A stretch of 64,000 nt of DNA from Myxococcales bacterium (GTDB lineage Bacteria > Myxococcota_A > Polyangia > GCA-2747355), in NCBI GenBank assembly GCA_020431405.1, contig JAGQIK010000559.1, positions 23,178-87,177 on the forward strand, in the 5' to 3' direction. Below are positions 9,515 to 18,415 of the stretch, one piece after another (position 1 is the stretch's first letter; the number at the start of each line of letters is the position of its first letter). The notes under the pieces are model-generated. The model saw only the letters and a list, made by a program, of their open reading frames with translations, made no database searches and had not been told where the DNA came from. The position numbers and the translations under genes were made by a program.

Positions 9515-12500
9515 GTGAGTGGACCAGAGGGCGCTGTCGCAGGCTTCGAGTTTCAGTTCATCTGGACAGCCGCACGCGCGCTGGAACTCATTCGTCCCGG
9601 GACGACGCTGCAGGCCATCGTAGTTGAAGACATCCACCCTGACGACGCCATCGCGTTCGACAGCGAAGTACATGACTTTCACGGCGTTGACCTGTCCGAG
9701 TACCACGGAGGAGGCACACTTCAAGACGCCAGCGAAGTCGTCGTGGCTCAGCTGAAGTATGGCGTGAAGCGAAGCCGACGACCGTGGACCGTGGCAAGAC
9801 TGTGCGCGAAGAGTAAGAAGGCAGGTGCATCCGTCATCCGCCGACTTGCAGATGCCTACGGTACGTTGGTGTCAAACACGCCGGGGGAGCAAGCCGAGAA
9901 GGTACGCGTTCAGCTGGTAACAAACCGTCCACTCGCAGCCTCACTACGAGCAGATTTGCAGACGATCCAGCAGACATTGTTGGAGGCACACTTTTCCGAC
10001 CGCACTCGTGCAATGGCGTTATCTCCTCTTGCTGGCAAGCGGAAACAGGACATCTCCAGGCTTTGCTCTGATATCGGCCTCACGTCGCAAAATACCGCCC
10101 AATTCCTCCTGGCGTTCGACCTCTCGACTTTCAATCGACCGTCTGTCGAGAGCCTTCAACTCGACGTCGCGCGCCTGGTGCATAGCGTGAACGCACTGAC
10201 GCCATTTGACGGGCTCCGGAAGCTCCTCGAACACATCCGCGAGGAAGCCCGCGCGCGATCGCGGCGCCCGATCACTGCATCAGACGTTCGAGTAGCCCTT
10301 GGCATTCCGTCGGAACAGGACTTCTTGCCCGCTCCCTGTGAGATTCGACCTCCCGCAGGCTGGGTTCAAACAGCGCAGGCAACTTGCGTTGTTGACGCGG
10401 TGCTCGAACGAAGGTCCCAGCAACACCGAACGATTCTGGTTCACGGAGACGCAGGCACAGGCAAGTCCTCCACGTTGACCACACTGCGAGACTCCATATC
10501 TCAGCAATCCTTCTGTGTCATATATGACTGTTTCGGCGGCGGCGAAGCTAGCGTTCCACATCGCCGCCGACACACCGCCGAAGCCGCGATAGTGCAAATC
10601 AACAACGAGCTGGCGATCCAGTCCCGGCAGTTGCGCTTCTTGTCGCGCAGTAGCTTTCACGAAGCAACCGCATGGGCACGGTTGGAGGAGACGATACGAC
10701 ATGCTGCCGAACAAGCCGCAAAGGCCAAAGGGTTGGTCGTTCTCGCCATCGATGCTGCCGACAATGCTGCTGTAGCTTGCAGTGACACGACGCCCAACGA
10801 AGTCCCGTTTTTCCAGTACCTCTGGAATCTGCGGCTCCCCGCAAACGTCAGACTCGTCATTTCATGTCGCTCGCACCGTCGCCACCTGCTCGACGCTCCA
10901 GCGCACGTCGAGGAAGTTCACCTTCCAGGGTTCACGCTACCCGAGTCAACTCAGCACGCTGCACAGCTGCTCCCCAACATCGACGCAACAAGCGCGCAAG
11001 CGTTCCACGATGCGACAAACGGTGTTCCCCGTCTACAGTACTACTGGCTTCGGGCGCTCGAACAGCAGCGCCCTGACGCCGCGCTTCAGGCGATAGCCTC
11101 AAGAAGGACGTCTGGTCTAGAAGAACTCTACGATGACTGGATGGCTCAGGCGTCAACCGTCGTACCAGACGGCACATTGTGTAGCGCAATACTCGCGGTG
11201 CAGTCTCGGCCACTATCTGCTCACATGCTCGCACGTGCGGCTCAGGTCGAATTCAATGCTGCTCTCCGGTTTCTCAGGGGCTTGCGCCCAGGCATTGTCG
11301 CAGGTGAAGGCGACCAGTTCCATTTTCGCGATGAGGATTTCGAGACTCATCTACGCGATCGCTCTGCCCCGCGACTTGCCGCAGGCCACGCTGCTCTTGC
11401 TGACGTAACCACGTCCTGCAGCACCCCACAAGAGGTGCAAAGCGTGGGGCGCCATCTCTACCATGCGCAACGGTTTGACGAACTATATGTCATAACCGTT
11501 GAGGAACGCGGCATCGACTCGCTGACCTCGACTGACGTCGCAAATGCATGCGCAATCGATCGATGCTCACTCAGTCTATGTGCCCTGTCGCAGTCCGCCG
11601 CGACCCCATCCTTGCTCGTAACGCAACTGCTTTACCAAGTCGCGGAGCACAAACAACGTGAAGAGGTTCTATCGAGAGTCGTTTCTTCGCGCGTAGACGT
11701 TGCCGCCGCGTATGGCGCCTACGAACCCGTGCTCGCAGCGCTGGCAACTGCCGGCTACCGCGACGACTTTGGAGCACTACATTTTGGACTGGCTCTCGGA
11801 CTGTGTGAACGGGGCCAACTGTCTGCGGCACGTCATCACCTCGAGTTGGGCCGAGCATGGCTGCATCAGGCCACAAGCCATCACGCCGACGCAATTCACC
11901 TGCATTGCTCGCTCGCAATCAATGGGTCTGCTGGCGCCGCCGCACAGCTAGCAGGCTTCGACCTGTGGCGCGCGGTCGAAGCAGCGTACGACCTCGCGAC
12001 GCGCCCAAATGTGCCTACGTCAGAGCTCGTGGAGCTTCGCAAACACGTTAGAGCCGCTGTCGCTGCCTCGCTTTTGGCGGGCGATCTAGTCAAAGGGCGT
12101 CCGCTGAGGAAACGCGCAGCCACGACCGTCCTGCAATCGGTCGCTGACAGTCTGTCGTCGCAGCCTCCCGCACGTCAGGTCGTTCCCCGCTGGTTTCTCG
12201 GGATGCTGGCGCTAGCCGCACGGACTTCTAGCGACCTTTTCGCGCAGTTGTCGGCTCACGTCAATTGGACTCCCCCTGACGAGATCTTCAGTGGTCAGTA
12301 CCCGGAGCGTCTCTTTGTCTTTCTCACGGCCCTTTCTATTCGGTCCGTAGTTTCGCAAGCGACATGGGAAGCAGAGTCCCTAGTCCCTTCAACACAGCCA
12401 CCGAGGTCGGAAGACGAGGTAAGTCGAGCAGAGGTAAGTCGAGAAGAGCACGAGCGCATGAGGCGTGTTCGACAAATAGCATCGCTTAAGCCGCTCTTTA

Positions 12501-15500
12501 TGGAGTGTGGCTCGCGTCTTGTCACAGGGAGCGTTCATAGTGACCTCCGCGAAGTCGTCAACACACTGGGACAGACATTTGAACGCGACACGCATCTGCT
12601 TCGACGCATTCTTGCCGAGGCTGGCCGAGCGATGGCTGCCAGCACGGATACACCGACCAGCGAAGCGAGCACGGTCCTTCAGGCGACTGAAACTCTACCT
12701 ATCGAGGAGCAGGTAGCCACTGGGGCTAGCATCGTGGCTGACGTCTCTGAGCATGCGGACCTCGCCAGAACGGTCGAAGACCACCTCGATGCCACTGCTA
12801 GAGCCGTGCAGGCTGGTGCGGTGACTGCCTCGACAACCGTCGAACTGCTACTCGCACTTTCGGCTGGAGCCCGCCACCACAGCGATGCTCTTGCACGGCA
12901 CCTGTACTCCGAGGCACTAGCCGCTACTGCACACGTTGCTCTCGGACGAGGAGACATCATTTGGGCGTTGTGTACGCTTTCATCCCCCGGCGACGATCTC
13001 GTCCCGGGCGCTGTCGATGACAGAGCTACCGCAGCGACGCTCGTTCGTGCCGTCGATTTCGCCGCCTCGATGACACCGGAATCCCGGTCCTTTCCGTGGG
13101 ATGTGGTCGCCCACACAGTCTGCGCGCTCTGTGCTCCCGTGGGGCTCCAGGCCTGTGGCACATGGGAACGTCGTAGGTGGGTTCGCTGGCGCGACCTCAT
13201 CCCCCCCGCGGTACTCGGGCTCCTTGCTGGAAACCGAGTCGGCGAGCGTCACCTCGTGCATTTGCTAAGCCTCGGAGAGGCCTATCCCGATTTGCGTGCC
13301 GCACAACGAGTGCTCGATCGTCTCTGGGACAAGGACCGGCCGTCCGCCGTGGAAGCACTCGACCATTTGGCTGAGACCTGGTGTCGCCGGGCGGAGGACG
13401 ACGGCGAAGACCCAACTTCACTCCTCGAGTGGGCTGATCGCCGAGGCCAGAACACACGACCGTCGCTGATCACACTTTGTGACAGACTCGACTCTCGACA
13501 CGCGAGAGAGCACACATTCGAACATCAGGCATCGGACCTAGAACGTCTGATCGTTGACTATCCGTCCCGCGCATTCGCAGCCTTCGAGGCACACAAGAGC
13601 GAGTTGCCGACGCTCTTACAAGTACGACCGGAGCTAGTGGTCTCCTGGTGTCAGGCGCTTGATAGCAACAGCGCTTTAGACCTTGTGACACGTCTTGAGA
13701 AGCTCCCATACCTTCATGCGAACAGTCGCGCGACAGTTGAACGCCTAGTCTGGCTCCTACGAGCCCTACGCAAGCTACCGAAGACTAGCCAGGCAGAGGA
13801 GAGCTACCGTCGTATCGCGGAGTCACTTGTTGAGGTCGCCGCCCGACAGCCTCGAGTCATCACGAGGAAGGCACTCTCCGAACTCATACGCGCAAGCCAT
13901 CCCTCCCACTTAGCGCGGTTCGTCAGTGAGAACTTGTCTGACCTCGACTCAAGCCAGCTATTCTTCTTAGCAGCAGCGTCGACGCCCAACGTAGGTAGTG
14001 GCGATGCGACAGAACTCTCGGCCTGGCTACTCCACCGCTACTTCCCTTCCGTTCGCACTACGCCGTCGATTCCTCATACATCGAACGCGTACGAGGCCAT
14101 TGCTGGCTTGCTGTTCGACCAACTCTCTCACCCGATAAAGTGGCGACGCTGGAAGGCCATTCATGTGGCACGGAGAATGGTCGCTACCAGGGCCGAGCCA
14201 CTGCTCGAGCAACTCGTCGCTCAACTCGACCGGCAAGACTCACAGCGCTGGATGTCGGGGCGCGAGTGGCTAGCCTTTCTTCTATACCATCTCTCTCTGG
14301 TGCAGCCTGGAATTCTCGCACCCTACGTGGACGCGCTTGTTGCCCATGTCACCAATGACGATTTCCCACATGCAGACATACGGGAACTGCTCAAGCGAGC
14401 CCTTCAGGCCACCATTGCACATCCGCCCGTCGCTGATAGCGTGCGCGAAAGAGTCACTGCTTCGGTTACAGCCGTCAATGAGCCAGTTGGCCACGTCAGG
14501 CGCATTGCAGGCGGCCTCGGGCGAACCGCGAAACGCACGAGGCGGAGCTGGCGGTTTCACTTTGATTCGATCGATACGTTCCCGTACTGGTACTCGCCGC
14601 TTGCCCACTGCTTTAATCTCCATCGGTGCGATGTAGCCGAAAGAGCAGAGCACTGGATAGTCGACAGGTGGGCGATCTCCGACGTGGATTGCCGGGCAGA
14701 TCGCGAGAGCATGCGCGATTTTCCCCACCACCACGTAAGCAACGACCATGGGTCTCCGCCCGCGATAGAACTACTGCACAAATACGCAGAATGGCACGGG
14801 ATGCAGCTAGCCGCCGGCGAGCTTGTTCGGACCACACCTGCCGTGGGCGAAGAGGAATACGGAAGTTGGCGGGAGTGGATAGATGGAGCCTTCGGCGCTG
14901 ACCCTTGGATAACCTCGCGGCTGCGAAGGCCCGTGCCCCTTGATGTGCTGTCGAAAGTGGAGGCTGGCGCGTCAAGGCCACAAACCGAGATAGAGATTTC
15001 GGGGCACAATGACCCATGGCTTGTGCTCGCCAGCCACTGGTCGGCATATGAAGGCCGCTCGTTGAGACTATCCGTGTCGGTCGATTCGGCTGTCGTGCCC
15101 GCGGAGCTCGCCGGTTCGCTCGCAGTGGCTTTGCTTTCCTACGAGCGACGTTTTGACTATGCGCTTCCCAGAGTAGAACTCTCCTATCGCCTGGATCTAG
15201 GGGAGGTCGTTCGCATTCTCGCCGATGAGACCATCGATCTCCGACAGGAGAATACTATTTCCGATGGCGATTTCCACCTCACGCCATGGTATGTCGCCTG
15301 GTCAAGCGAGCGTTCAGAGCACTCAACTGACAGCGAATGGCCGGCGAGTACTCGCCTCTTGTATCTCCCCGGCGAGAGATTCCTGCGGCGATTTTCGGCC
15401 TATCTCGATACCGGCAGCCTGGACGCGATAGCAAATGGTACCCGGATTGCGCAACCCCACGCGTGGGTTTACAGCGGGGACTACACTTCTGAGCATAGCG

Positions 15501-15685
15501 GCACCCGCCTATGCGTAGAGCGGTCTTCGATGGCCGGCTACTTGAGCGAATGCGAAGCCGTTCTAATCGTGGAGGCTAGTGTAGAAGATGGCGAGTCGGA
15601 GCAAAGAGAGATCTTCATCCTTAACAGTGAAGGTGAACTCTCCTCAATGGGAACACGTCAAGTCGAGAGGCCTAGATCTTATTAG
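9515..15685 (+). CDS. Avs-like STAND NTPase with N-terminal nuclease-like domain
   Basis: A 2056-residue protein. The N-terminus (about 1-230) has GFEFQF, an acidic cluster (EDIHPDD) and AQLKY at about residue 78, in the pattern of the Cap4/DUF4297-type PD-(D/E)XK nuclease domain. A P-loop (HGDAGTGKSS) is at residues 310-319, followed by an NTPase region with LVVLAIDAADNA as Walker B, matching STAND ATPases. The remaining about 1400 residues are mostly helical repeats, the usual sensor half. Size and domain order fit Avs (AVAST) proteins, which detect phage proteins and then activate the nuclease. Start is GTG 9515 behind AGGAGGG (9503-9509). The next gene begins inside its 3' end. Its GC bias is visibly weaker than in genes beyond 37 kb, suggesting transfer. 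The precise Avs type cannot be assigned by eye. Confidence 0.8.
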   Translation: MSGPEGAVAGFEFQFIWTAARALELIRPGTTLQAIVVEDIHPDDAIAFDSEVHDFHGVDLSEYHGGGTLQDASEVVVAQLKYGVKRSRRPWTVARLCAKSKKAGASVIRRLADAYGTLVSNTPGEQAEKVRVQLVTNRPLAASLRADLQTIQQTLLEAHFSDRTRAMALSPLAGKRKQDISRLCSDIGLTSQNTAQFLLAFDLSTFNRPSVESLQLDVARLVHSVNALTPFDGLRKLLEHIREEARARSRRPITASDVRVALGIPSEQDFLPAPCEIRPPAGWVQTAQATCVVDAVLERRSQQHRTILVHGDAGTGKSSTLTTLRDSISQQSFCVIYDCFGGGEASVPHRRRHTAEAAIVQINNELAIQSRQLRFLSRSSFHEATAWARLEETIRHAAEQAAKAKGLVVLAIDAADNAAVACSDTTPNEVPFFQYLWNLRLPANVRLVISCRSHRRHLLDAPAHVEEVHLPGFTLPESTQHAAQLLPNIDATSAQAFHDATNGVPRLQYYWLRALEQQRPDAALQAIASRRTSGLEELYDDWMAQASTVVPDGTLCSAILAVQSRPLSAHMLARAAQVEFNAALRFLRGLRPGIVAGEGDQFHFRDEDFETHLRDRSAPRLAAGHAALADVTTSCSTPQEVQSVGRHLYHAQRFDELYVITVEERGIDSLTSTDVANACAIDRCSLSLCALSQSAATPSLLVTQLLYQVAEHKQREEVLSRVVSSRVDVAAAYGAYEPVLAALATAGYRDDFGALHFGLALGLCERGQLSAARHHLELGRAWLHQATSHHADAIHLHCSLAINGSAGAAAQLAGFDLWRAVEAAYDLATRPNVPTSELVELRKHVRAAVAASLLAGDLVKGRPLRKRAATTVLQSVADSLSSQPPARQVVPRWFLGMLALAARTSSDLFAQLSAHVNWTPPDEIFSGQYPERLFVFLTALSIRSVVSQATWEAESLVPSTQPPRSEDEVSRAEVSREEHERMRRVRQIASLKPLFMECGSRLVTGSVHSDLREVVNTLGQTFERDTHLLRRILAEAGRAMAASTDTPTSEASTVLQATETLPIEEQVATGASIVADVSEHADLARTVEDHLDATARAVQAGAVTASTTVELLLALSAGARHHSDALARHLYSEALAATAHVALGRGDIIWALCTLSSPGDDLVPGAVDDRATAATLVRAVDFAASMTPESRSFPWDVVAHTVCALCAPVGLQACGTWERRRWVRWRDLIPPAVLGLLAGNRVGERHLVHLLSLGEAYPDLRAAQRVLDRLWDKDRPSAVEALDHLAETWCRRAEDDGEDPTSLLEWADRRGQNTRPSLITLCDRLDSRHAREHTFEHQASDLERLIVDYPSRAFAAFEAHKSELPTLLQVRPELVVSWCQALDSNSALDLVTRLEKLPYLHANSRATVERLVWLLRALRKLPKTSQAEESYRRIAESLVEVAARQPRVITRKALSELIRASHPSHLARFVSENLSDLDSSQLFFLAAASTPNVGSGDATELSAWLLHRYFPSVRTTPSIPHTSNAYEAIAGLLFDQLSHPIKWRRWKAIHVARRMVATRAEPLLEQLVAQLDRQDSQRWMSGREWLAFLLYHLSLVQPGILAPYVDALVAHVTNDDFPHADIRELLKRALQATIAHPPVADSVRERVTASVTAVNEPVGHVRRIAGGLGRTAKRTRRSWRFHFDSIDTFPYWYSPLAHCFNLHRCDVAERAEHWIVDRWAISDVDCRADRESMRDFPHHHVSNDHGSPPAIELLHKYAEWHGMQLAAGELVRTTPAVGEEEYGSWREWIDGAFGADPWITSRLRRPVPLDVLSKVEAGASRPQTEIEISGHNDPWLVLASHWSAYEGRSLRLSVSVDSAVVPAELAGSLAVALLSYERRFDYALPRVELSYRLDLGEVVRILADETIDLRQENTISDGDFHLTPWYVAWSSERSEHSTDSEWPASTRLLYLPGERFLRRFSAYLDTGSLDAIANGTRIAQPHAWVYSGDYTSEHSGTRLCVERSSMAGYLSECEAVLIVEASVEDGESEQREIFILNSEGELSSMGTRQVERPRSY

Positions 15686-16331
15686 CGAGCATAGCGCCTC
15701 GCGGCCAGACACCCTCACACGCTGGATGCTCTCTCGAATCGCTGAGCTAATGGAGATCGCGGAAGCGAACGCTGAAGGTAGCGACCGAGCCAAGACCGAG
15801 TGTAGCGCCCTGATAGAACGCCTCTGGAGCACGTACCTTCCTCCAGATGCGGTGCGAACGCGCGACGAAGTCCTACAACTACTCAAGGACATCCATAGAG
15901 CGATCGGGAGAGATCCACTCCAGCGACGTACGACGTCAGCTCGCGAAGGTACGCAAGGCGACATGTTTCTAGATGCGCTCGCTGTGGTTCGGTCCGTGGC
16001 GGAAGAAGAGCGCACTATCGAGATCCTTGGACCTCTGGTCTGCATGTCTGACGCTACAGCTGTAGCTCTGGCGCAGGCTGCAAAGGGCACTGACACCGAA
16101 GCACAAGCTAGCAAGCTCACTGGCCTGAGAGGGCATGGGGTTCGGCTACTGCGTCAACAGGCGGGGCTTTCGGCGGAGAACGATACACTCGAGGCCCGTA
16201 GGTTGGCGGTTGCTTCACGGCTGAAGAGCCTCTCGCGGAAGCGGGTGGCTGCCATCAAGAAGCTGGAACAGGTGGCGAAGGCAAATGACAAGTCACAGAG
16301 TCCTGACCCCGAGGGAGGGGGCGCATGCTAG
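15588..16331 (+). CDS. Unrecognised helical protein encoded with the STAND gene
   Basis: A 247-residue protein that I do not recognise. It is charged and looks mostly helical, with no signal peptide or membrane segment, and ends in a Lys/Arg-rich stretch (RLKSLSRKRVAAIKKLEQ). The ATG at 15588 lies 98 bases inside the STAND gene in another frame; GTG codons at about 15621-15627 would shorten the overlap but still lie inside it. Its stop overlaps the following gene's ATG (16325). The long overlap and the coupling on both sides imply one transcript with the STAND NTPase and the nuclease-like gene, so an accessory role in that defence system is the simplest inference. Confidence 0.65.
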   Translation: MASRSKERSSSLTVKVNSPQWEHVKSRGLDLISEHSASRPDTLTRWMLSRIAELMEIAEANAEGSDRAKTECSALIERLWSTYLPPDAVRTRDEVLQLLKDIHRAIGRDPLQRRTTSAREGTQGDMFLDALAVVRSVAEEERTIEILGPLVCMSDATAVALAQAAKGTDTEAQASKLTGLRGHGVRLLRQQAGLSAENDTLEARRLAVASRLKSLSRKRVAAIKKLEQVAKANDKSQSPDPEGGGAC

Positions 16332-17122
16332 CGGGCGAATATCAGACCTGGATGAAACTGGGCTTCAAGTCGGTTGAGTCACTTCTCGCCGGCCAAATCC
16401 TTCGCCCGAATCCATACATCTCGGAGGAGCGTGTGCGCTCTGCGCTGGTCGACGGCCTTGAACATTCAATGCCGGCACAAGCTCATCGCGTACGTGTCGA
16501 GGCTAACGTCGGTTGGAATGGGAGCCCTTGCTGGCACACACCCGCCCACGGAGGACCAGGTCAAGGACGCATAATTCAGCACGACGTACAAATCCTCCCC
16601 GACAATGACAGCGGATTGGTCTGCGAGGTGAAGTGGCTCAAGCAGCAGAAGGCCGCCGAGATCGCCCGGGATATCTGGAAGCTCGCGCTGAGCCGGAGCA
16701 CTGTCAACGAAACAGCTGCGGTTAGGACCTTCCTCCTAGTTGGCGGCGAGAAGGGGAGCCACGATAGGTTCAGGCAGACAATCAACAACCTAGACAATCA
16801 TGGCCTCACCCTGCGGTATTCACCGCAGGGACGCCACAGCGGTCGGCTGCCGCCCGCGCGCGCCATACAGCTACAAGACTTGGCCTCAACGCAGTGGGGG
16901 AGGAATCAGCTTCGTACCTTGCTCGCTTGGGGAAGTCCCAGTCACGTACGAACGCCGCCGCCGTGCAGGAAGACGCTCAGAGTCGCAACGCGTGCATACT
17001 GGATTGCTCGAGCGCATGGCCGTACGTGGCGACTGGTGCTCTGGGAGTTGGATTCGCTCGGGTACCAAGGCGCCCCTATCGACTGGAACACAATCAGGTC
17101 GAACTTGACGTTTTCTTGCTAG
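16325..17122 (+). CDS. Probable PD-(D/E)XK nuclease encoded with STAND NTPase
   Basis: A 265-residue protein with the core of a PD-(D/E)XK fold: IQHDVQIL with Asp87, then LVCEVKW with Glu101 and Lys103, followed by a helix (QKAAEIARDIWKLAL). The ATG overlaps the previous stop and is preceded by GGAGGGGG. The C-terminal third (about 180-265) is Arg-rich and unassigned. It is the last gene of the STAND operon; the next gene is convergent. Inference: a DNA-cleaving effector or accessory of the STAND system, a second nuclease besides the one fused to the NTPase. The fold assignment is by motif only. Confidence 0.65.
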   Translation: MLAGEYQTWMKLGFKSVESLLAGQILRPNPYISEERVRSALVDGLEHSMPAQAHRVRVEANVGWNGSPCWHTPAHGGPGQGRIIQHDVQILPDNDSGLVCEVKWLKQQKAAEIARDIWKLALSRSTVNETAAVRTFLLVGGEKGSHDRFRQTINNLDNHGLTLRYSPQGRHSGRLPPARAIQLQDLASTQWGRNQLRTLLAWGSPSHVRTPPPCRKTLRVATRAYWIARAHGRTWRLVLWELDSLGYQGAPIDWNTIRSNLTFSC

Positions 17123-17132
17123 CAGTGGGGCT

Positions 17133-17402
17133 CTATCGGTTCGCCAGCAAGTAGAAGATCAGCGCGCCGATTCCAAGTGCGATCAGTCCGCCGATCATTG
17201 CTCGCTCGGCCTCGTTCTCGCGCACACGCTGCGCGGTGTTATGCAGAGCGCGCAATACTTCCTGCTGCAGGCCACTTGGCGCACTGCCCTCCTCATTCTC
17301 CCACCGCGAGACCGTGTAGGGCGCGACGTTCATCGCCTTCGCGAGATCCCGTTGCGAGAGCCCGAATGTCTCGCGGACGAACCTGACTTCCCTTGGTCCC
17401 AG
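17133..17402 (-). CDS. XRE-family HTH protein with C-terminal membrane anchor
   Basis: The helix-turn-helix is clear: VRFVRETFGLSQRDLAKAMN followed by VAPYTVSRWENEEG, in the class seen in MqsA/XRE-type regulators. The end (MIGGLIALGIGALIFYLLANR) is a single membrane helix, unusual for a repressor. No ATG lies close to the domain. Either translation starts at ATG 17501, overlapping the upstream zinc-ribbon gene in another frame and giving a 122-residue protein, or at a CTG (17402-17400) that sits 6 bases after a perfect GGAGGT directly following the upstream stop. I favour the latter but it is unproven. It pairs with the zinc-ribbon membrane protein upstream. Confidence 0.65.
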   Translation of the reverse strand: MGPREVRFVRETFGLSQRDLAKAMNVAPYTVSRWENEEGSAPSGLQQEVLRALHNTAQRVRENEAERAMIGGLIALGIGALIFYLLANR

Positions 17403-17413
17403 AGTTGGACCTC

Positions 17414-17674
17414 CTAGCCCGCGAAGACCGATGCGTGAAGGTTCTGCGGTGACTGTTGCTTCACGGGATGCCCGCACTTGCCGCAGACAGGACTCAGCCA
17501 CTCGTCAATTAGATGACCCGCAACCAGTGCAGCGGCAGCCGTCGCGACAACTCCAACTGCGCTGTTCGCGAAGCTCTTGCCGGCGACCGCGCCGATCGCG
17601 AGCCCAATCAGCTTCCCTACCTTTTGCTTTGCCAGTGGAACGAGCGCTTTACATACGCTGCAGTAGCCGTTCAT
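17414..17674 (-). CDS. Small zinc-ribbon membrane protein
   Basis: An 86-residue protein with two CxxC knuckles: YCSVCKA at residues 4-10 and PVCGKCGHP at about 62-70. Between them is a Gly/Ala-rich hydrophobic stretch (LIGLAIGAVAGKSFANSAVG..., VVATAAAALVAGHLI) likely to form one or two membrane helices. A GGAGGAG-like ribosome site precedes the ATG. It is directly followed by the HTH gene, whose Shine-Dalgarno overlaps this gene's stop. Function unknown. The split zinc-ribbon plus HTH arrangement recalls MqsA-type antitoxins, where both parts occur in one protein, but no toxin is adjacent. Confidence 0.6.
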   Translation of the reverse strand: MNGYCSVCKALVPLAKQKVGKLIGLAIGAVAGKSFANSAVGVVATAAAALVAGHLIDEWLSPVCGKCGHPVKQQSPQNLHASVFAG

Positions 17675-17760
17675 TGCTTCTCCTCCTTCACGAAGGTAGC
17701 ACGAACATCACACGCATCTACCATCTGAGGTGCACAAATATTAGAAATATGTGGCATCTC

Positions 17761-17824
17761 TTGACAGAGGAAGCCGAAAATGCAACTGTTCTTACACGTA
17801 ACAGCCTGTAATGATTGATAATAT
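17761..17824 (+). promoter_or_regulatory. Candidate promoter, AT-rich, for gene at 17870
   Basis: A perfect TTGACA stands at 17761-17766 within an unusually AT-rich stretch, and GATAAT/TAATAT lies at 17817-17824. The spacing between these two is too long for one promoter; a weak AACTGT sits 17 bases after TTGACA. The region separates the leftward zinc-ribbon gene from the rightward gene at 17870. Confidence 0.3.
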
Positions 17825-17869
17825 AGCGCCAGCCAAACGAACCGCGTCTATGCCCTCAATGAGGCCCTG

Positions 17870-18415
17870 ATGCCAAAGACCTGGAAAGGTGTTGTTCGGA
17901 GCTTCAACGGTTCTCCTGAGGAAATCCGCGGGTACTTTCCGCACCTGCCCGATCTCGTCGCGCAGTTTCCTCTCGACGTGGCACTCGCCTACATGTTCTC
18001 GCGGGTAGAGCTAGCGCAGAACATGACGCTTTACTGCGGAGTCGTGAAGCTCCATCGAGCTGACGCCACGCTCGCGCGCTCAGCCATAGACAGGTTCCGT
18101 CTAACCAGAGATGGCTTCATTGAGATGTTCAACACCGTTTTCGGCACGAAGGTCCCGAAGAACATCAGGGATGAGATGCAGTATGCAGAGCGCGTGCGCG
18201 ACAGAGTGATGCACGGCAAGTCGACTTCGGAGCAGCAGAAGCGCACGGCACTCGCTCGCATCCTCAAGTACGCCGAACAGTTCAACGGCTTGGTCGATGG
18301 CGCGGGCGGCTTTCGACCATTCACACCTGGCCTAAGAGGGTTCAAGGGACGTGCTGCGTCGCTGGACAAGTCGACGACTAGGTGGATTCTGAAAGGGATG
18401 GGGTTCGCGGTTTGA
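17870..18415 (+). CDS. Hypothetical protein with HEPN-like RxxxxH motif
   Basis: A 181-residue soluble helical protein. The segment ERVRDRVMHGKS (about residues 104-115) carries an R-x4-H-like signature in a helix, as in HEPN domains, preceded by helices rich in charged and aromatic residues. The C-terminus (about 140-181) is Gly/Arg-rich. No strong ribosome-binding site is seen before ATG 17870. It stands alone between the regulator pair and a non-coding stretch. I do not recognise the family; the HEPN suggestion is weak and based on one motif. Confidence 0.55.
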   Translation: MPKTWKGVVRSFNGSPEEIRGYFPHLPDLVAQFPLDVALAYMFSRVELAQNMTLYCGVVKLHRADATLARSAIDRFRLTRDGFIEMFNTVFGTKVPKNIRDEMQYAERVRDRVMHGKSTSEQQKRTALARILKYAEQFNGLVDGAGGFRPFTPGLRGFKGRAASLDKSTTRWILKGMGFAV

